A program made the position numbers and the translations under genes. A DNA stretch of 64,000 nt from Rhodohalobacter sp. 614A (GTDB lineage Bacteria > Bacteroidota > Rhodothermia > Balneolales > Balneolaceae), in the NCBI RefSeq assembly GCF_021462415.1, contig NZ_JAKEDS010000001.1:62001-126000 (forward strand), in the 5' to 3' direction. Shown here in pieces: positions 53,047 through 62,650 of the stretch; position 1 is the stretch's first letter, and each line of letters starts with the position of its first letter. A model generated the notes under the pieces. The model was not told the DNA's origin and did no database searches. It saw nothing but the letters and a program-made list of their open reading frames with translations.

Positions 53047-56000
53047 TTAGAAGCCGAGATTAACACCTATCAAGTAGGTAGTAGCTGATGGATAGCCATT
53101 CCAGTCGACTCTGAAATTTGCGTTACCATTTGGATTTAAAGCGGGGTCAAACCCTTCATAATCAGAAATGGTTAACAAATTTTGTCCGCTTACATATATC
53201 TCAGCCGACCTTGCTAAACCTTTGAGTATATCCGGAGAGAGGTTATAACTTAACCGAACCGTTTGCAGTTTTATGTATGATGCATCCACAACTGTTCGTG
53301 AATTCACAGACTGTGCAAGCTGGTTCACGTTCAAATACGATGGTTGATCATTGGAAGGATTCTCTGGTGTCCACCGATTCAGGAACGGTTCAGCCAGCCT
53401 GTTTACCCTTACGCCCGACCGTGGGAAATAATTCTCCAAAAGGTTTCCGTTTATCATGCTGATGCCGTGCACGCCTTTAAAGAAGAAGTGAAACTGAAAG
53501 TCCTTATAACTAAGCGTGTTTCCAATCCCCCAGCTAAAATCTGGAAATGAATTACCAAGAATTACCCGGTCATCACCGTCTATAATTCCGTCATTATTTA
53601 CATCTTTAAATTTGAAATCGCCCGGATTGTTGATATTTGATACGGCCGAGAAATCATCCCCTTCCTGCCAGATTCCTGTTACTTCATATCCAAAGAACGA
53701 CCGAAGTGGCTGGCCGGGAATAATAATGGCCGAATTTTCTGAGGATGTTGGAGTATTACCCGTAAAAATCTGGTTCAAGCCTCCGAGATCCGTCACCTCG
53801 TTTTTCAGCGTGGAAAAGTTTAAATCGGTACTCCAGCTAAACTCTTTTCCGGAAATATTGTAGGAAGTAAGAGCAAATTCGAGCCCTTTATTCGTCATCC
53901 CGCCAATATTAACCAACCGGCTGCTGTAGCCGCTTGATGTCGGAATAGGCAGGTTCAAAAGCATGTCATAAGTATCTTTTTGATACCACTCAATAGCACC
54001 GGAAAATCGGTCGTTCAGCAGACTGAAGTCCAGGCCAATATTATATTGCTCCGTGGTTTCCCATTTCAAATCCGGATTGGCAATTCGTGATGGATTCAAA
54101 CTATTTGTGAACTGATCGTCCAGTACATAAGGTCCGCCGGAATTGAAAGTAGTTAAATAACGGTTGTTACCAATTTCCTGGTTACCCGTTTTCCCCCAGC
54201 TTGCCCGTAATTTCAGCATACTGAACGTATCACTGAGCGGACTGAAAAATTCTTCCTGATCAATCAGCCAGCCTAATGATACGGATGGGAAATATCCGAA
54301 TTTATTACCGGGACCAAATCGGCTGGAACCATCAACCCGGTACGATGCAGTAATAATATATTTGTTTAAATACGTGTAGTTGATACGCCCGAGATATGAC
54401 AATAATTTATTGCTCGACTTATTGCTGTCCACAACCAGCGTAGACCGGTCAGCTAATGAAAAATTATCGGCATTGGTTGCATCCGTAATAAAATTATTTG
54501 CCTGCATGCTGCTTGTTCGTCTCAAAAATCGTTGAGTAGTAAGCCCTAATACAGCATTTATCGTATGGTTTTCAAATGATTCCTTGAAGTTCAAAGTCCC
54601 TTCAACCAGGTAATTTGATTGTGTTCCTTCGTATGCGGTAGCAACGCCTCCTAATGAATTACCGATAATCGTGGTTCTGTCTTTATAAACGGATTTATCT
54701 TCATTATTAAAATCCCCACCAACATTCACTTTTGCCGATAGTTGAGGCAGAATAAAATATTCTCCGTATGCCGTTCCGAAGAATCTGTAGCGGTTTCCAT
54801 CGATGTGATTTCCGGTTGTAATGGCTTCCGGGTTATCAATATCGTATAACTCGGTGATGTAATAATTTCCATCTTCATCCCTGATTGGCCGTGTGGGATC
54901 CCACAATTTTGCAGCATTAATAGCACCACCACGCAGGTTTACATCAAAACCGTTTGGTACCAGTTTATCTTTGATGTAACTGGCATTTCCGTTAAACCCA
55001 AAATTGAAGTTATCTGTACTGTGAGCGAGATTAAACCGAGCCCCATACCTGTCGAAAGAGGTATTTTCTACCAGGCCTTGCTGCTGCGAGGTATTCAATG
55101 CCACTAAATAAGTTGTATTAGCATTCCCCCAGGAAAAATTGATATTGTATTTTTGTGAGGGTGCATTTTCGCGGAAGATCACATCCTGCCAATCGGTTCC
55201 TCCACCTATTATTTCGGTCACTCTTTCTGATTCTTCACCACCGCCTGCATCAATCAAAGAATTAATACCTTCCATATATTCCTGTGGATTCAGAAGGTTC
55301 AATTTTTGATGCACATTCTGGAAACCAAATTGTGTATTAAAATTTACCTGGAAATCTCCGGCAGTCCCTTTTTTGGTTGTAACCAAAATAACACCATTCG
55401 CACCTCTTGACCCATAAATGGCCGTAGCTGAAGCATCTTTTAATACTTCAATCGACTCAATATCCTGTGGATTTAATGCACTTAACGGATTTCTTGGAGA
55501 AGGATTGGATGCCACTTGGTTTCCCGTTCCGGAGATCAATACAGAGTTATCAATAGGAAGGCCATCAATCACATACAATGGAGAACTTCCTGCATTAATA
55601 GAACCCACTCCCCTGATATCGATGGACATTCCCCCACCGGGTTCACCACTATTTTGTACAACCTGAACACCCGGCGCCTTGCCTTGTAAGAGTTCATCAA
55701 CGGACGAACTTACATTTTGATCAAATTCATCCGGATTTACCCGCGATACAGAGCCGGATATTTCTCTTTCTCTCAGGGAGCCATATCCTACAACTACAAG
55801 TTCATCACCCATAATTGCTGCAGAAGACATCTCCACATCAATAACACGTCTTCCATTTACAGCTATCTCATTAGATTCGTAACCGACGTACGAAAAAATA
55901 AGTGTATCACTGTCTGCAATAGAGCTAAGATTATAGCTTCCCTGTAGATCAGTGGTAGTCCCCTGCACCGTTCCCTTTATCATAATGTTCACCCCGGGTA

Positions 56001-56121
56001 GTGTTTCTCCGGTCTCAACATCGGTAACCGTTCCCGACACCTCATGACTTTGCGCCATCCCCAAAAGAGGTATCGCCAAAAAAAAGATAATGGCTAATAG
56101 CATTGTATTTTTATCGAGCAT
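53047..56121 (-). CDS. SusC/RagA-family TonB-dependent transporter
   Basis: 1024 residues from the ATG at 56121. A TTG at 56133 is in frame, but its GGAG is better read as the ribosome site of the ATG. Signal peptide (LLAIIFFLAIPLLGMAQ), regulatory-like domain VSGTVTDVETGETLPGVNIMIKGTV, GDELVVVGYG, plug with VVQNSGEPGGGMSIDIRGVGS and SIEVLKDASATAIYGSRGANGVILVTTKKG, barrel ending IGVNLGF. First gene of an operon with susD and two sulfatases. LacI-type sites lie at 56147, 56172 and 56390. Confidence 0.93.
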   Translation of the reverse strand: MLDKNTMLLAIIFFLAIPLLGMAQSHEVSGTVTDVETGETLPGVNIMIKGTVQGTTTDLQGSYNLSSIADSDTLIFSYVGYESNEIAVNGRRVIDVEMSSAAIMGDELVVVGYGSLREREISGSVSRVNPDEFDQNVSSSVDELLQGKAPGVQVVQNSGEPGGGMSIDIRGVGSINAGSSPLYVIDGLPIDNSVLISGTGNQVASNPSPRNPLSALNPQDIESIEVLKDASATAIYGSRGANGVILVTTKKGTAGDFQVNFNTQFGFQNVHQKLNLLNPQEYMEGINSLIDAGGGEESERVTEIIGGGTDWQDVIFRENAPSQKYNINFSWGNANTTYLVALNTSQQQGLVENTSFDRYGARFNLAHSTDNFNFGFNGNASYIKDKLVPNGFDVNLRGGAINAAKLWDPTRPIRDEDGNYYITELYDIDNPEAITTGNHIDGNRYRFFGTAYGEYFILPQLSAKVNVGGDFNNEDKSVYKDRTTIIGNSLGGVATAYEGTQSNYLVEGTLNFKESFENHTINAVLGLTTQRFLRRTSSMQANNFITDATNADNFSLADRSTLVVDSNKSSNKLLSYLGRINYTYLNKYIITASYRVDGSSRFGPGNKFGYFPSVSLGWLIDQEEFFSPLSDTFSMLKLRASWGKTGNQEIGNNRYLTTFNSGGPYVLDDQFTNSLNPSRIANPDLKWETTEQYNIGLDFSLLNDRFSGAIEWYQKDTYDMLLNLPIPTSSGYSSRLVNIGGMTNKGLEFALTSYNISGKEFSWSTDLNFSTLKNEVTDLGGLNQIFTGNTPTSSENSAIIIPGQPLRSFFGYEVTGIWQEGDDFSAVSNINNPGDFKFKDVNNDGIIDGDDRVILGNSFPDFSWGIGNTLSYKDFQFHFFFKGVHGISMINGNLLENYFPRSGVRVNRLAEPFLNRWTPENPSNDQPSYLNVNQLAQSVNSRTVVDASYIKLQTVRLSYNLSPDILKGLARSAEIYVSGQNLLTISDYEGFDPALNPNGNANFRVDWNGYPSATTYLIGVNLGF

Positions 56122-56146
56122 AAAATTCTCCAATTTATCGTCGCTT

Positions 56147-56185
56147 TAGAAGCGCTTTTATAGATTTGTAATGTAATCGTTTACA
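56147..56185. promoter_or_regulatory. Two LacI-type operators upstream of susC
   Basis: TAGAAGCGCTTTTA (56147-56160) and TGTAATCGTTTACA (56172-56185), in the same order as the pair at 48259-48287 but 11 bases apart instead of one. They cover the leader and likely core promoter of the susC at 53047. Confidence 0.72.
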
Positions 56186-56389
56186 TTATAAATGTATAAG
56201 ATTCACTTTTCGTTGTCAAGAAAAATATTCACGGAAGTTTTTTTTATTTTTTTAACCAAAGACACTTTTAAGGTATTTAAAAAGGCTTTTTTGGAAAGAA
56301 AGGAAATTTATTTTCATTATTCACTACATAAAATAAACTACATTTATGGAGTAAATTGTCTTGAATAATGATTTTACACGACCATGTAC

Positions 56390-56403
56390 TGTAACCGTTT
56401 ACA
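56390..56403. promoter_or_regulatory. LacI-family operator between lacI and susC
   Basis: TGTAACCGTTTACA, a better palindrome than the TCG variants. It lies 39 bases past the lacI stop and 268 bases upstream of the susC ATG, the same distance class as the distal site at 48504, again suiting a loop with the proximal pair. The rest of 56186-56442 shows no gene. Confidence 0.75.
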
Positions 56404-56442
56404 TTACCAGAATATCTATTTTTTAGGATTTTTTTAGTTCGA

Positions 56443-57450
56443 TTAACCCACATTACTCCCACATGATCCACGGATAACCAATTCCGGATTTAAAACAACG
56501 TCCACCCGATTTGAATCCCCATTGCTTAAGCGTTTTATTAACAGTTCTGCAGCATTTACTCCCAATTCAAAGCCAGGCTGTTTTACTGTTGTTAATGGAG
56601 GAATCAGAGCCTCTGACCACACGGAATCATCAAATGCAATAATAGCTAGATCATCAGGAATCGTTAATTCTTGCCTATAAATCTCTTTAACACATCCAAG
56701 AGTCATCAAGTTATTGGTTGAGAATACAGCTGTTGGAGGATTTTTCAAGCTCATAAATTTCTCGATGGCCATTCTTCCCCCGGCTTCTATATAATCGCCA
56801 TAAAAAATCAGATCGTTGTCCACTTCGATTCCCGATTCTTTTAACGCCTCCCTGTATCCGAAAAGCCGTTCCTGTGTATTGCTGAGTCCTTTAATACCGG
56901 CTACAACTCCAATGCGGCGGTGTCCATTCTGGATAAGCCGATTTACTGCTTCGTAGGCTCCTTTTTTATTATTCAAGGATACTGAATCAATTTTCAAGCC
57001 CTTTAGCTTTCTGTCTACCATTACCATCGGAAAACCATCGTCAACCAACTCCTTGAAAAAATCTAAATTCCCGGTTGTAGGGACAATAATGACCCCTGAT
57101 ACTTTCTCAGACAACATGGCATTCAAAAAGAATCTCTCCTTCTCCGGGTTTTCATTGGTGTTACAAATCATCGTCACCAGCTTATTCTTCGATGCCACAT
57201 CCTCCACACCTTTGGCAATACTTGAAAAGAACGGGTTATCAATATCCGTGATCACGAGTCCTATTACCAGCGAATCGGTCTGTTTCACTTTCATTCTCCT
57301 GGCAACATGATTCATCCTGTAGTTCATTTCATCAACTACTTTCATTACGCGTTTAGCCGTTGATTTCCTGACTTTATCGGATCCATTCAACACCCGGGAA
57401 ACGGTTGCAGTTGAAACACCCGCAGCCTTTGCAATTTCTTTTACCGACAT
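56443..57450 (-). CDS. LacI-family transcriptional regulator
   Basis: 335 residues. Helix-turn-helix at 1-55 (VKEIAKAAGVSTATVSRVLNGSDKVRKSTAKRV) with hinge-type NHVARRMKVKQT, then the periplasmic-binding-protein-like effector domain (SLVIGLVITDIDNPFFSSIAKGVEDVA ... FSTNNLMTLGCVKEI ... LTTVKQPGFELGVNAAELLIKRL). It lies beside the sulfated-glycan locus and has the site TGTAACCGATTACA 119 bases upstream, suggesting autoregulation. Inferred master regulator of the TGTAAnCGnTTACA sites at 34546, 48274, 48504, 56172 and 56390. Inducer unknown, possibly a pentose or its phosphate. Confidence 0.92.
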   Translation of the reverse strand: MSVKEIAKAAGVSTATVSRVLNGSDKVRKSTAKRVMKVVDEMNYRMNHVARRMKVKQTDSLVIGLVITDIDNPFFSSIAKGVEDVASKNKLVTMICNTNENPEKERFFLNAMLSEKVSGVIIVPTTGNLDFFKELVDDGFPMVMVDRKLKGLKIDSVSLNNKKGAYEAVNRLIQNGHRRIGVVAGIKGLSNTQERLFGYREALKESGIEVDNDLIFYGDYIEAGGRMAIEKFMSLKNPPTAVFSTNNLMTLGCVKEIYRQELTIPDDLAIIAFDDSVWSEALIPPLTTVKQPGFELGVNAAELLIKRLSNGDSNRVDVVLNPELVIRGSCGSNVG

Positions 57451-57568
57451 TTTTTAAACTCTTCTTGGTTGATAATTACAATATTCACTTCTGCTTTCCA
57501 GTGCTTTTCCAAGCCTAAGTCGCATAAACCTATTGGCTGCAGACAACTCTAAGTATAAGAAAAAATAA

Positions 57569-57582
57569 TGTAACCGATTACA
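57569..57582. promoter_or_regulatory. LacI-family operator upstream of lacI
   Basis: TGTAACCGATTACA, 119 bases upstream of the lacI ATG in the gap to thrC (57451-57744). Matches the TGTAAnCGnTTACA consensus; indicates autoregulation. Nothing else was recognised in this gap, and no terminator for thrC is evident. Confidence 0.7.
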
Positions 57583-57744
57583 TATTTGTTACATTTTGAA
57601 TCAATCGCAGTAACCCAGGAATCGCTGTCCAGTTTTCGGTTATCGGCATGAATTAAAATGAGTTACAACTAACAGCAGAGACTCGAAAAATCAACGATTA
57701 CTCCCCTAAACTGAAAGCAAAGCAAGTCTAATAAAACAAACAAT

Positions 57745-59055
57745 TTATCTAAATTCAGCGAGTAAAAATGATTTGAATGATTTGAACTCTTTGTGAATCG
57801 GAACAGATTTCTTCTCTCTCTCAAGCCAGACTTTCAATCTTTCAGGAATCTCAATTCGATTGTTGATTTCCGGTTCAATCACATCTCTGAATTTTACCGG
57901 GTGGGCCGTGGCCAGCGTCACCAGGGGAACATTTTCTCCTTTCTCCTTTTGATATTCTTTTGCCGCACGGTAGCCAATAGCCGTATGCGGACAGAGCAGA
58001 TATCCCTCTTCTTCAAACACTTCGCGAATGGTTTCGCGAGTTTGCTCATCGTTGTACGAATATCCGGTCAAATGATTTCGAATAGCTGAATCCGAGTAAT
58101 CAAAAAGATGCTGGATTCGTGCGAAATTACTTGGATTCCCAACATCCATCGCATTGGAAATGGTTTGAATGGAATCCCGGACTTTAAACTGATTTCCGTT
58201 CAGATATTCGGGTACAACATCATTTACATTTGTCGCCGCCAGGAAATGTTGCACCGGCATTCCCATTTTCATGGCGAGAAGTCCGCCGGTCAGGTTCCCA
58301 AAATTACCACTTGGCACGGAAAATACCGGTTGACCGATTCCTTTCTTCTGAAGTTCAGCCAAAGCAAACGCATAGTAAAATGATTGAGGTAAAAGTCTTG
58401 CAATGTTGATGGAATTCGCAGAGCTCAACTGCATTCCATCATTCAGCTCCTCATCTGTAAATGCCTGTTTCACAAGGGATTGGCAATCATCAAAAACGCC
58501 GTCAACTTCAAGAGCCGTAACATTTTCCCCGAGTGCTGCCATCTGCTGTTCCTGGAGTTTGCTCACTTTTCCTTTGGGATAAAGCAGGCAAACATTTACG
58601 CCGTTCACCTTGTAAAATCCATGAGCTACCGCACTTCCGGTATCTCCGGAAGTGGCGACTAAAATAGTTACCTCCTGCTGTTCCTTTCGGGCCTTTTCCG
58701 AAAAGAGGCGAGCCATAAAACGCGCGCCAAAATCCTTAAATGCAAGTGTGGGCCCGTGATAGAGTTCAAGCACAAAATGATGATCTGCCAATGATTTGAC
58801 CGGAACCGGAAAATTGAATGTATCGTCGATAACGGACTGAAGCTCAGCATCCGACAATTCATCTTTCAAATATGGTTTTGCCATTTCAAAGGCGATCTCA
58901 TGAAAACTCAAATCGCCAACAGATGACCAAAAAGAATCAGGCAAGACAGGAATCTCCTCCGGCATATAGAGTCCGCTGTCAGGCGCTAACCCTTTTCGCA
59001 TCGCTTCGAGAAAGGAAACCGGTTCAGATTTTTTATTGGTGCTTATAAATTTCAT
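57745..59055 (-). CDS. thrC: Threonine synthase
   Basis: 436 residues. Converts O-phosphohomoserine to threonine with pyridoxal phosphate. Seen: the N-terminal MKFISTNKKSEPVSFLEAMRKGLAPDSGLYMPE typical of the enzyme, PLP-lysine motif LELYHGPTLAFKDFGARFMA, ATSGDTGSAVAHGF and the phosphate-binding SVPSGNFGNLTGG. The ATG at 59055 is preferred to a TTG at 59070. Last gene of thrA-thrB-thrC, 45 bases after thrB. Ordinary housekeeping gene bordering the glycan locus. Confidence 0.96.
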   Translation of the reverse strand: MKFISTNKKSEPVSFLEAMRKGLAPDSGLYMPEEIPVLPDSFWSSVGDLSFHEIAFEMAKPYLKDELSDAELQSVIDDTFNFPVPVKSLADHHFVLELYHGPTLAFKDFGARFMARLFSEKARKEQQEVTILVATSGDTGSAVAHGFYKVNGVNVCLLYPKGKVSKLQEQQMAALGENVTALEVDGVFDDCQSLVKQAFTDEELNDGMQLSSANSINIARLLPQSFYYAFALAELQKKGIGQPVFSVPSGNFGNLTGGLLAMKMGMPVQHFLAATNVNDVVPEYLNGNQFKVRDSIQTISNAMDVGNPSNFARIQHLFDYSDSAIRNHLTGYSYNDEQTRETIREVFEEEGYLLCPHTAIGYRAAKEYQKEKGENVPLVTLATAHPVKFRDVIEPEINNRIEIPERLKVWLEREKKSVPIHKEFKSFKSFLLAEFR

Positions 59056-59100
59056 ACTGCAGGAATGCAAATTTCAGGATACAGATTTTAGTGCTCAACT

Positions 59101-60048
59101 CTACACAATTGAGGCTCCGGCCGTATTAATTTTGGAGATGTGAAGGTCGTATTCCAGGCCAATACTTTGCAGAACGACACCCATCGCTTTTCCAATTTCT
59201 TCTGCTTGTTCTTGTGATGTGCTCAAGGCGAACAATGAAGGGCCCGAGCCGGAAATGCTACATCCAAGAGCGCCATGATCAAGAGCAGCTTGCTGCATTT
59301 CGGAAAATCCGGGAATGAGCACTGCGCGAACAGGCTCGATAATTTCATCATGTAAAGAGCGACCGATCAGATCATAATCATTTGTATATAATCCGGCTAC
59401 CAGTGACCCCAGGTTCCCCCATTGGGTCACAGCTTTTTCCAGCGAAACCTGTTTTCTAAGAATCTTCCGGCTGTTTTTGGTCTGAATCTCAATTCCGGGA
59501 TGAATGACCGTACAGTGTAATTTTTCGGGAGTGTTGAGGGAAATTACATCCGGAGGATTGTGGGTTTTAACGAGGATGAATCCGCCAATCAAAGCTGCCG
59601 CCACATTATCGGCATGAGCCGTTCCGCTGGCCGCCAATTCCCCCTGAACCGCAAAAGGTAAAAGCTCATTTGTAGTAAAAGGATTTCCCAGTAACTCATT
59701 TACCGCTACAACCGCAGCAGCAGAACTTGCTGCACTTGAACCGAGTCCGCTTCCCAACGGCATTTTTTTCTCAATCTGTAGTTCAATTCCTGTTTTCTTG
59801 GCTTCATCTACTTTTTCCAAAAGTGAAAGAACGGCAAGTCCGGCCGTATTTTTTTCCGCTTCTTTGGGCAGTCGTCCTTCATCACCGTTAATGGAAGTAA
59901 TCCGCAATCCGGGTTCATCAGAAAAGGAAGCCGTCACATAATCGCCAAGACCGTGAATGGCAAAACCAAGCACATCGAACCCACAGGCAACATTTGCAAC
60001 CGTTGCCGGGGCGAAAGCTTTGATTTTTTTTGATTTGGTTTTGGACAT
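59101..60048 (-). CDS. thrB: Homoserine kinase
   Basis: 315 residues, GHMP kinase family: FAPATVANVACGFDVLGFAI at the start, the ATP-binding loop KKMPLGSGLGSSAASSAAAVVA near 95, and the C-terminal ALGCSISGSGPSLFAL. Phosphorylates homoserine for threonine synthase. Middle gene of the thrABC operon; a 127-base gap to thrA holds a dispersed repeat. Confidence 0.96.
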   Translation of the reverse strand: MSKTKSKKIKAFAPATVANVACGFDVLGFAIHGLGDYVTASFSDEPGLRITSINGDEGRLPKEAEKNTAGLAVLSLLEKVDEAKKTGIELQIEKKMPLGSGLGSSAASSAAAVVAVNELLGNPFTTNELLPFAVQGELAASGTAHADNVAAALIGGFILVKTHNPPDVISLNTPEKLHCTVIHPGIEIQTKNSRKILRKQVSLEKAVTQWGNLGSLVAGLYTNDYDLIGRSLHDEIIEPVRAVLIPGFSEMQQAALDHGALGCSISGSGPSLFALSTSQEQAEEIGKAMGVVLQSIGLEYDLHISKINTAGASIV

Positions 60049-60075
60049 CGAATTTGATTGATATAAAATTTACTT

Positions 60076-60153
60076 GTCATTGTGAAGGATCCGTCCGATG
60101 GAAATCGTGACAAACCCCAAACTTGGAGATTACTTCACTCCGTTCGCAATGAC
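60076..60153. repeat. Dispersed palindromic repeat (GTCATTGcGAA type)
   Basis: Ends GTCATTGTGAA (60076-60086) and TTCGCAATGAC (60143-60153) are complementary except for one base, and the inside contains CTTGGAGATTACTTCACTCCG, the wording of a widespread intergenic repeat family. It sits in the thrA-thrB gap and could form a long RNA hairpin within the operon transcript. Confidence 0.65.
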
Positions 60154-60175
60154 CGTTATCTTGTACTTCTGCTAC

Positions 60176-62650
60176 TCAAAACCCTGCATTACTGTACGCT
60201 TTGGTATTAGCCACCCGCAAAATATCGGCGATAATTCCGGCAGCCGTTACATTTGCGCCGGCTCCGGGGCCTTTCACCACCAACGGATTTACATCATAGT
60301 GTGAGGAGTAAATTGCCAGGATATTATCACTGCCGGACAGATTATAAAAAGGATGATCGGAAGCAATGGTTTCCAGCTTTACTTCGGCTTCTCCATTTTC
60401 AAAACGTGCAATATAGCACAATTTTTTTCCTTCGTCTGCCGCCTCTTTCCACATGGCTTCAAACTCGGAATCAAACTCTTTCAGCTTCTCAAAAAATTCG
60501 TCAATATCCTTGGCATCGCGGGCTTCTTCGGGAACAAGATTTTGTACGTCAATGTCATCAAAGTCAAGTTGATAACCGGCTACCCGTGCCAAAATGAGCA
60601 GCTTTCTTCCCACATCAAACCCGTTTAGATCTTCCCGGGGATCCGGCTCCGTATATCCCATTTCTTTCGCTTTCTTCACGAGATCGCTGAATCCGACCGA
60701 ATCATCAAAACTATTAAAGAGATAGCTTAATGTTCCCGAAAGTACTCCTTCAATTTTATGAATGTGATCACCCGTGGTTACCATTTCGTTGATGGTTCCG
60801 ATAACCGGCAAACCGGCCCCTACATTGGTTTCGTAACGGTATGCACAATTGTGCAGTTTGGCGGTTTCGTGGAGCTGATCAAACAACTCCTGACTCGTTG
60901 AATTTGCCAATTTGTTGGGAGTAACAACCGAAATACTTTCGGAGAGAATATTATTATAAAAAGCCTTCAACTCCGGACTGGCAGTACAATCCACAAAAAT
61001 GCTATTGGGAAGATTCATGAGCCTCATCACATCCACAAACTCTTCTAAATCTGTATCACGGCCGTCTTGCTGCAGATGTGTTTCCCAGTCAGAAAGTGAA
61101 ATCGATTCTTCACTCAGCAACATTTTTTTACTGTTCGCGAGCCCTTTAATATTCACATCGATCTGGTACTCGTTATAGAGTTCCTGCGCATGATCACTCA
61201 ACATTTTCAGAAGCGTGCTTCCAATCAGGCCAACACCCACGAGGAAGATGTTCATCGTCTTCACCCCAGCCAGGAAAAAAGCGTCATGAAGAGTGTTCAT
61301 CGCTTTTTTCTCATTCTTTCGGTCAATCACAAAAGAAATATTTCTTTCGGATGATCCCTGCGCAATGGCCACAATATTGATCCCATTTCTGCCAAGAGCG
61401 TTAAAAACCCGCCCGGCAATTCCGGGAATTTGGCGCATATTATCTCCTACCACCGCCACGATGGAAAGATCATTTTCAACCCGGATTTCGTCGAGAATTT
61501 CTTTCTTGAATTCCTCTGAAAATTCATCGGAAATAGATTTTTTGGCAATTTCTGCATCCCCGGGCAACACGGCTACTGTAATCGTGTGTTCGGACGATGA
61601 CTGCGTAATCAAAATAATATTGATACTTACCTTGGCCATTGCTCCAAAAATTCGAGAAGCAACACCTGTAACGCCAATCATCCCGCTGCCTTTAATCGTT
61701 ATTAAAGACACATTTTCGATGGATGATAAACCCCGTATAATCCCGCCCTTTTCCTTTACTTCTTTTTTGATTTGAGTGCCGGGATGCTCGGGCTTGAAGG
61801 TATTTTTAATTACAATTGGAATCTCAGATTTAAGCGCCGGCTGAATAGTGGGCGGATAAATAACTTTTGCTCCGAAATGAGAGAGCTCCATTGCTTCTTC
61901 ATATGAAGCAAATTCTACGGAAAAGGCATTCTTTACCTTTCGTGGATCTGCTGTCATCAAACCATCCACGTCTGTCCAGATTTCAATAACCTCGGCATTG
62001 AGTGCAGCACCAAAAATAGACGCCGTATAGTCAGAGCCACCCCGCCCTAAAGTTGTGGACTCCTCATTGAGTGTTGATGAAATAAATCCGGTTGCAACAA
62101 TTACACTCTCATCATTCTCTTCCAGGTAATTCTGAATGTTTTGATAAGTCTGATCCGTTAAAACCCGAGCTGCACCAAAATTATTGTCGGTCTTAATCAG
62201 GTTCCTCGCATCCGTATAAAGTGAAGATATTGCCTGGTTTTGCAGAGCGGATGCCAAAATCTGAGCGGAAAAACGCTCTCCAAATCCTACAACAAAATCG
62301 AGGGTTTTCAGAGTAAGTTCCCGGATCAGCCAAACTCCCTGCAGAACATCTTCCAGCTCATTAAACAGTAATTTAAAGGAAGTAATCACCTCGCTTCTTT
62401 TGCTGGCGGGAAACAAATCATTAATGGTATCGATATGTCTCTTGTCGATCTGCTGCAGCAAATCCTGAAAGCGTTCATCCCCGGAAGATGCCAAACTCGC
62501 CGTTTCAATCAATTGATCGGTAATTCCACGCAAGGCGGATACAACAACGACCAGCCGCCGGTCTTTTTGTTTGGATTCAACAATGGAGATGACCCGGCGC
62601 AAAGCATCCGGTGATCCTACGGAGCTCCCGCCAAATTTTAAAATCCTCAT
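60176..62650 (-). CDS. thrA: Bifunctional aspartate kinase/homoserine dehydrogenase I
   Basis: 824 residues, close to E. coli ThrA. Kinase domain 1-290 starts MRILKFGGSSVGSPDALRR and includes TTLGRGGSDYTASIFGAAL; two ACT regulatory modules at about 305-455 (ITIKGSGMIGVTGVASRIF, VGDNMRQIPGIAGRVFNALG); homoserine dehydrogenase from about 465 with IFLVGVGLIGSTLLKML, VVTPNKLANS, YETNVGAGLPVIGTINEM and GVLSGTLSYLFN. Start at 62650 chosen over a TTG at 62665. Catalyses the first and third steps from aspartate to threonine; probably feedback-inhibited by threonine through the ACT modules. First gene of thrABC. Confidence 0.97.
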   Translation of the reverse strand: MRILKFGGSSVGSPDALRRVISIVESKQKDRRLVVVVSALRGITDQLIETASLASSGDERFQDLLQQIDKRHIDTINDLFPASKRSEVITSFKLLFNELEDVLQGVWLIRELTLKTLDFVVGFGERFSAQILASALQNQAISSLYTDARNLIKTDNNFGAARVLTDQTYQNIQNYLEENDESVIVATGFISSTLNEESTTLGRGGSDYTASIFGAALNAEVIEIWTDVDGLMTADPRKVKNAFSVEFASYEEAMELSHFGAKVIYPPTIQPALKSEIPIVIKNTFKPEHPGTQIKKEVKEKGGIIRGLSSIENVSLITIKGSGMIGVTGVASRIFGAMAKVSINIILITQSSSEHTITVAVLPGDAEIAKKSISDEFSEEFKKEILDEIRVENDLSIVAVVGDNMRQIPGIAGRVFNALGRNGINIVAIAQGSSERNISFVIDRKNEKKAMNTLHDAFFLAGVKTMNIFLVGVGLIGSTLLKMLSDHAQELYNEYQIDVNIKGLANSKKMLLSEESISLSDWETHLQQDGRDTDLEEFVDVMRLMNLPNSIFVDCTASPELKAFYNNILSESISVVTPNKLANSTSQELFDQLHETAKLHNCAYRYETNVGAGLPVIGTINEMVTTGDHIHKIEGVLSGTLSYLFNSFDDSVGFSDLVKKAKEMGYTEPDPREDLNGFDVGRKLLILARVAGYQLDFDDIDVQNLVPEEARDAKDIDEFFEKLKEFDSEFEAMWKEAADEGKKLCYIARFENGEAEVKLETIASDHPFYNLSGSDNILAIYSSHYDVNPLVVKGPGAGANVTAAGIIADILRVANTKAYSNAGF

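Noticed and set aside
20942-56121. SusC genes as possible phase-variable invertible units
   Set aside because: No site-specific invertase and no inverted repeats flanking the susC genes were found; the repeated wording is explained by paralogy.
56277-56471. 64-codon minus-strand frame between susC and lacI
   Set aside because: It runs through a LacI operator and the end of lacI, starts weakly, and has no recognisable features.
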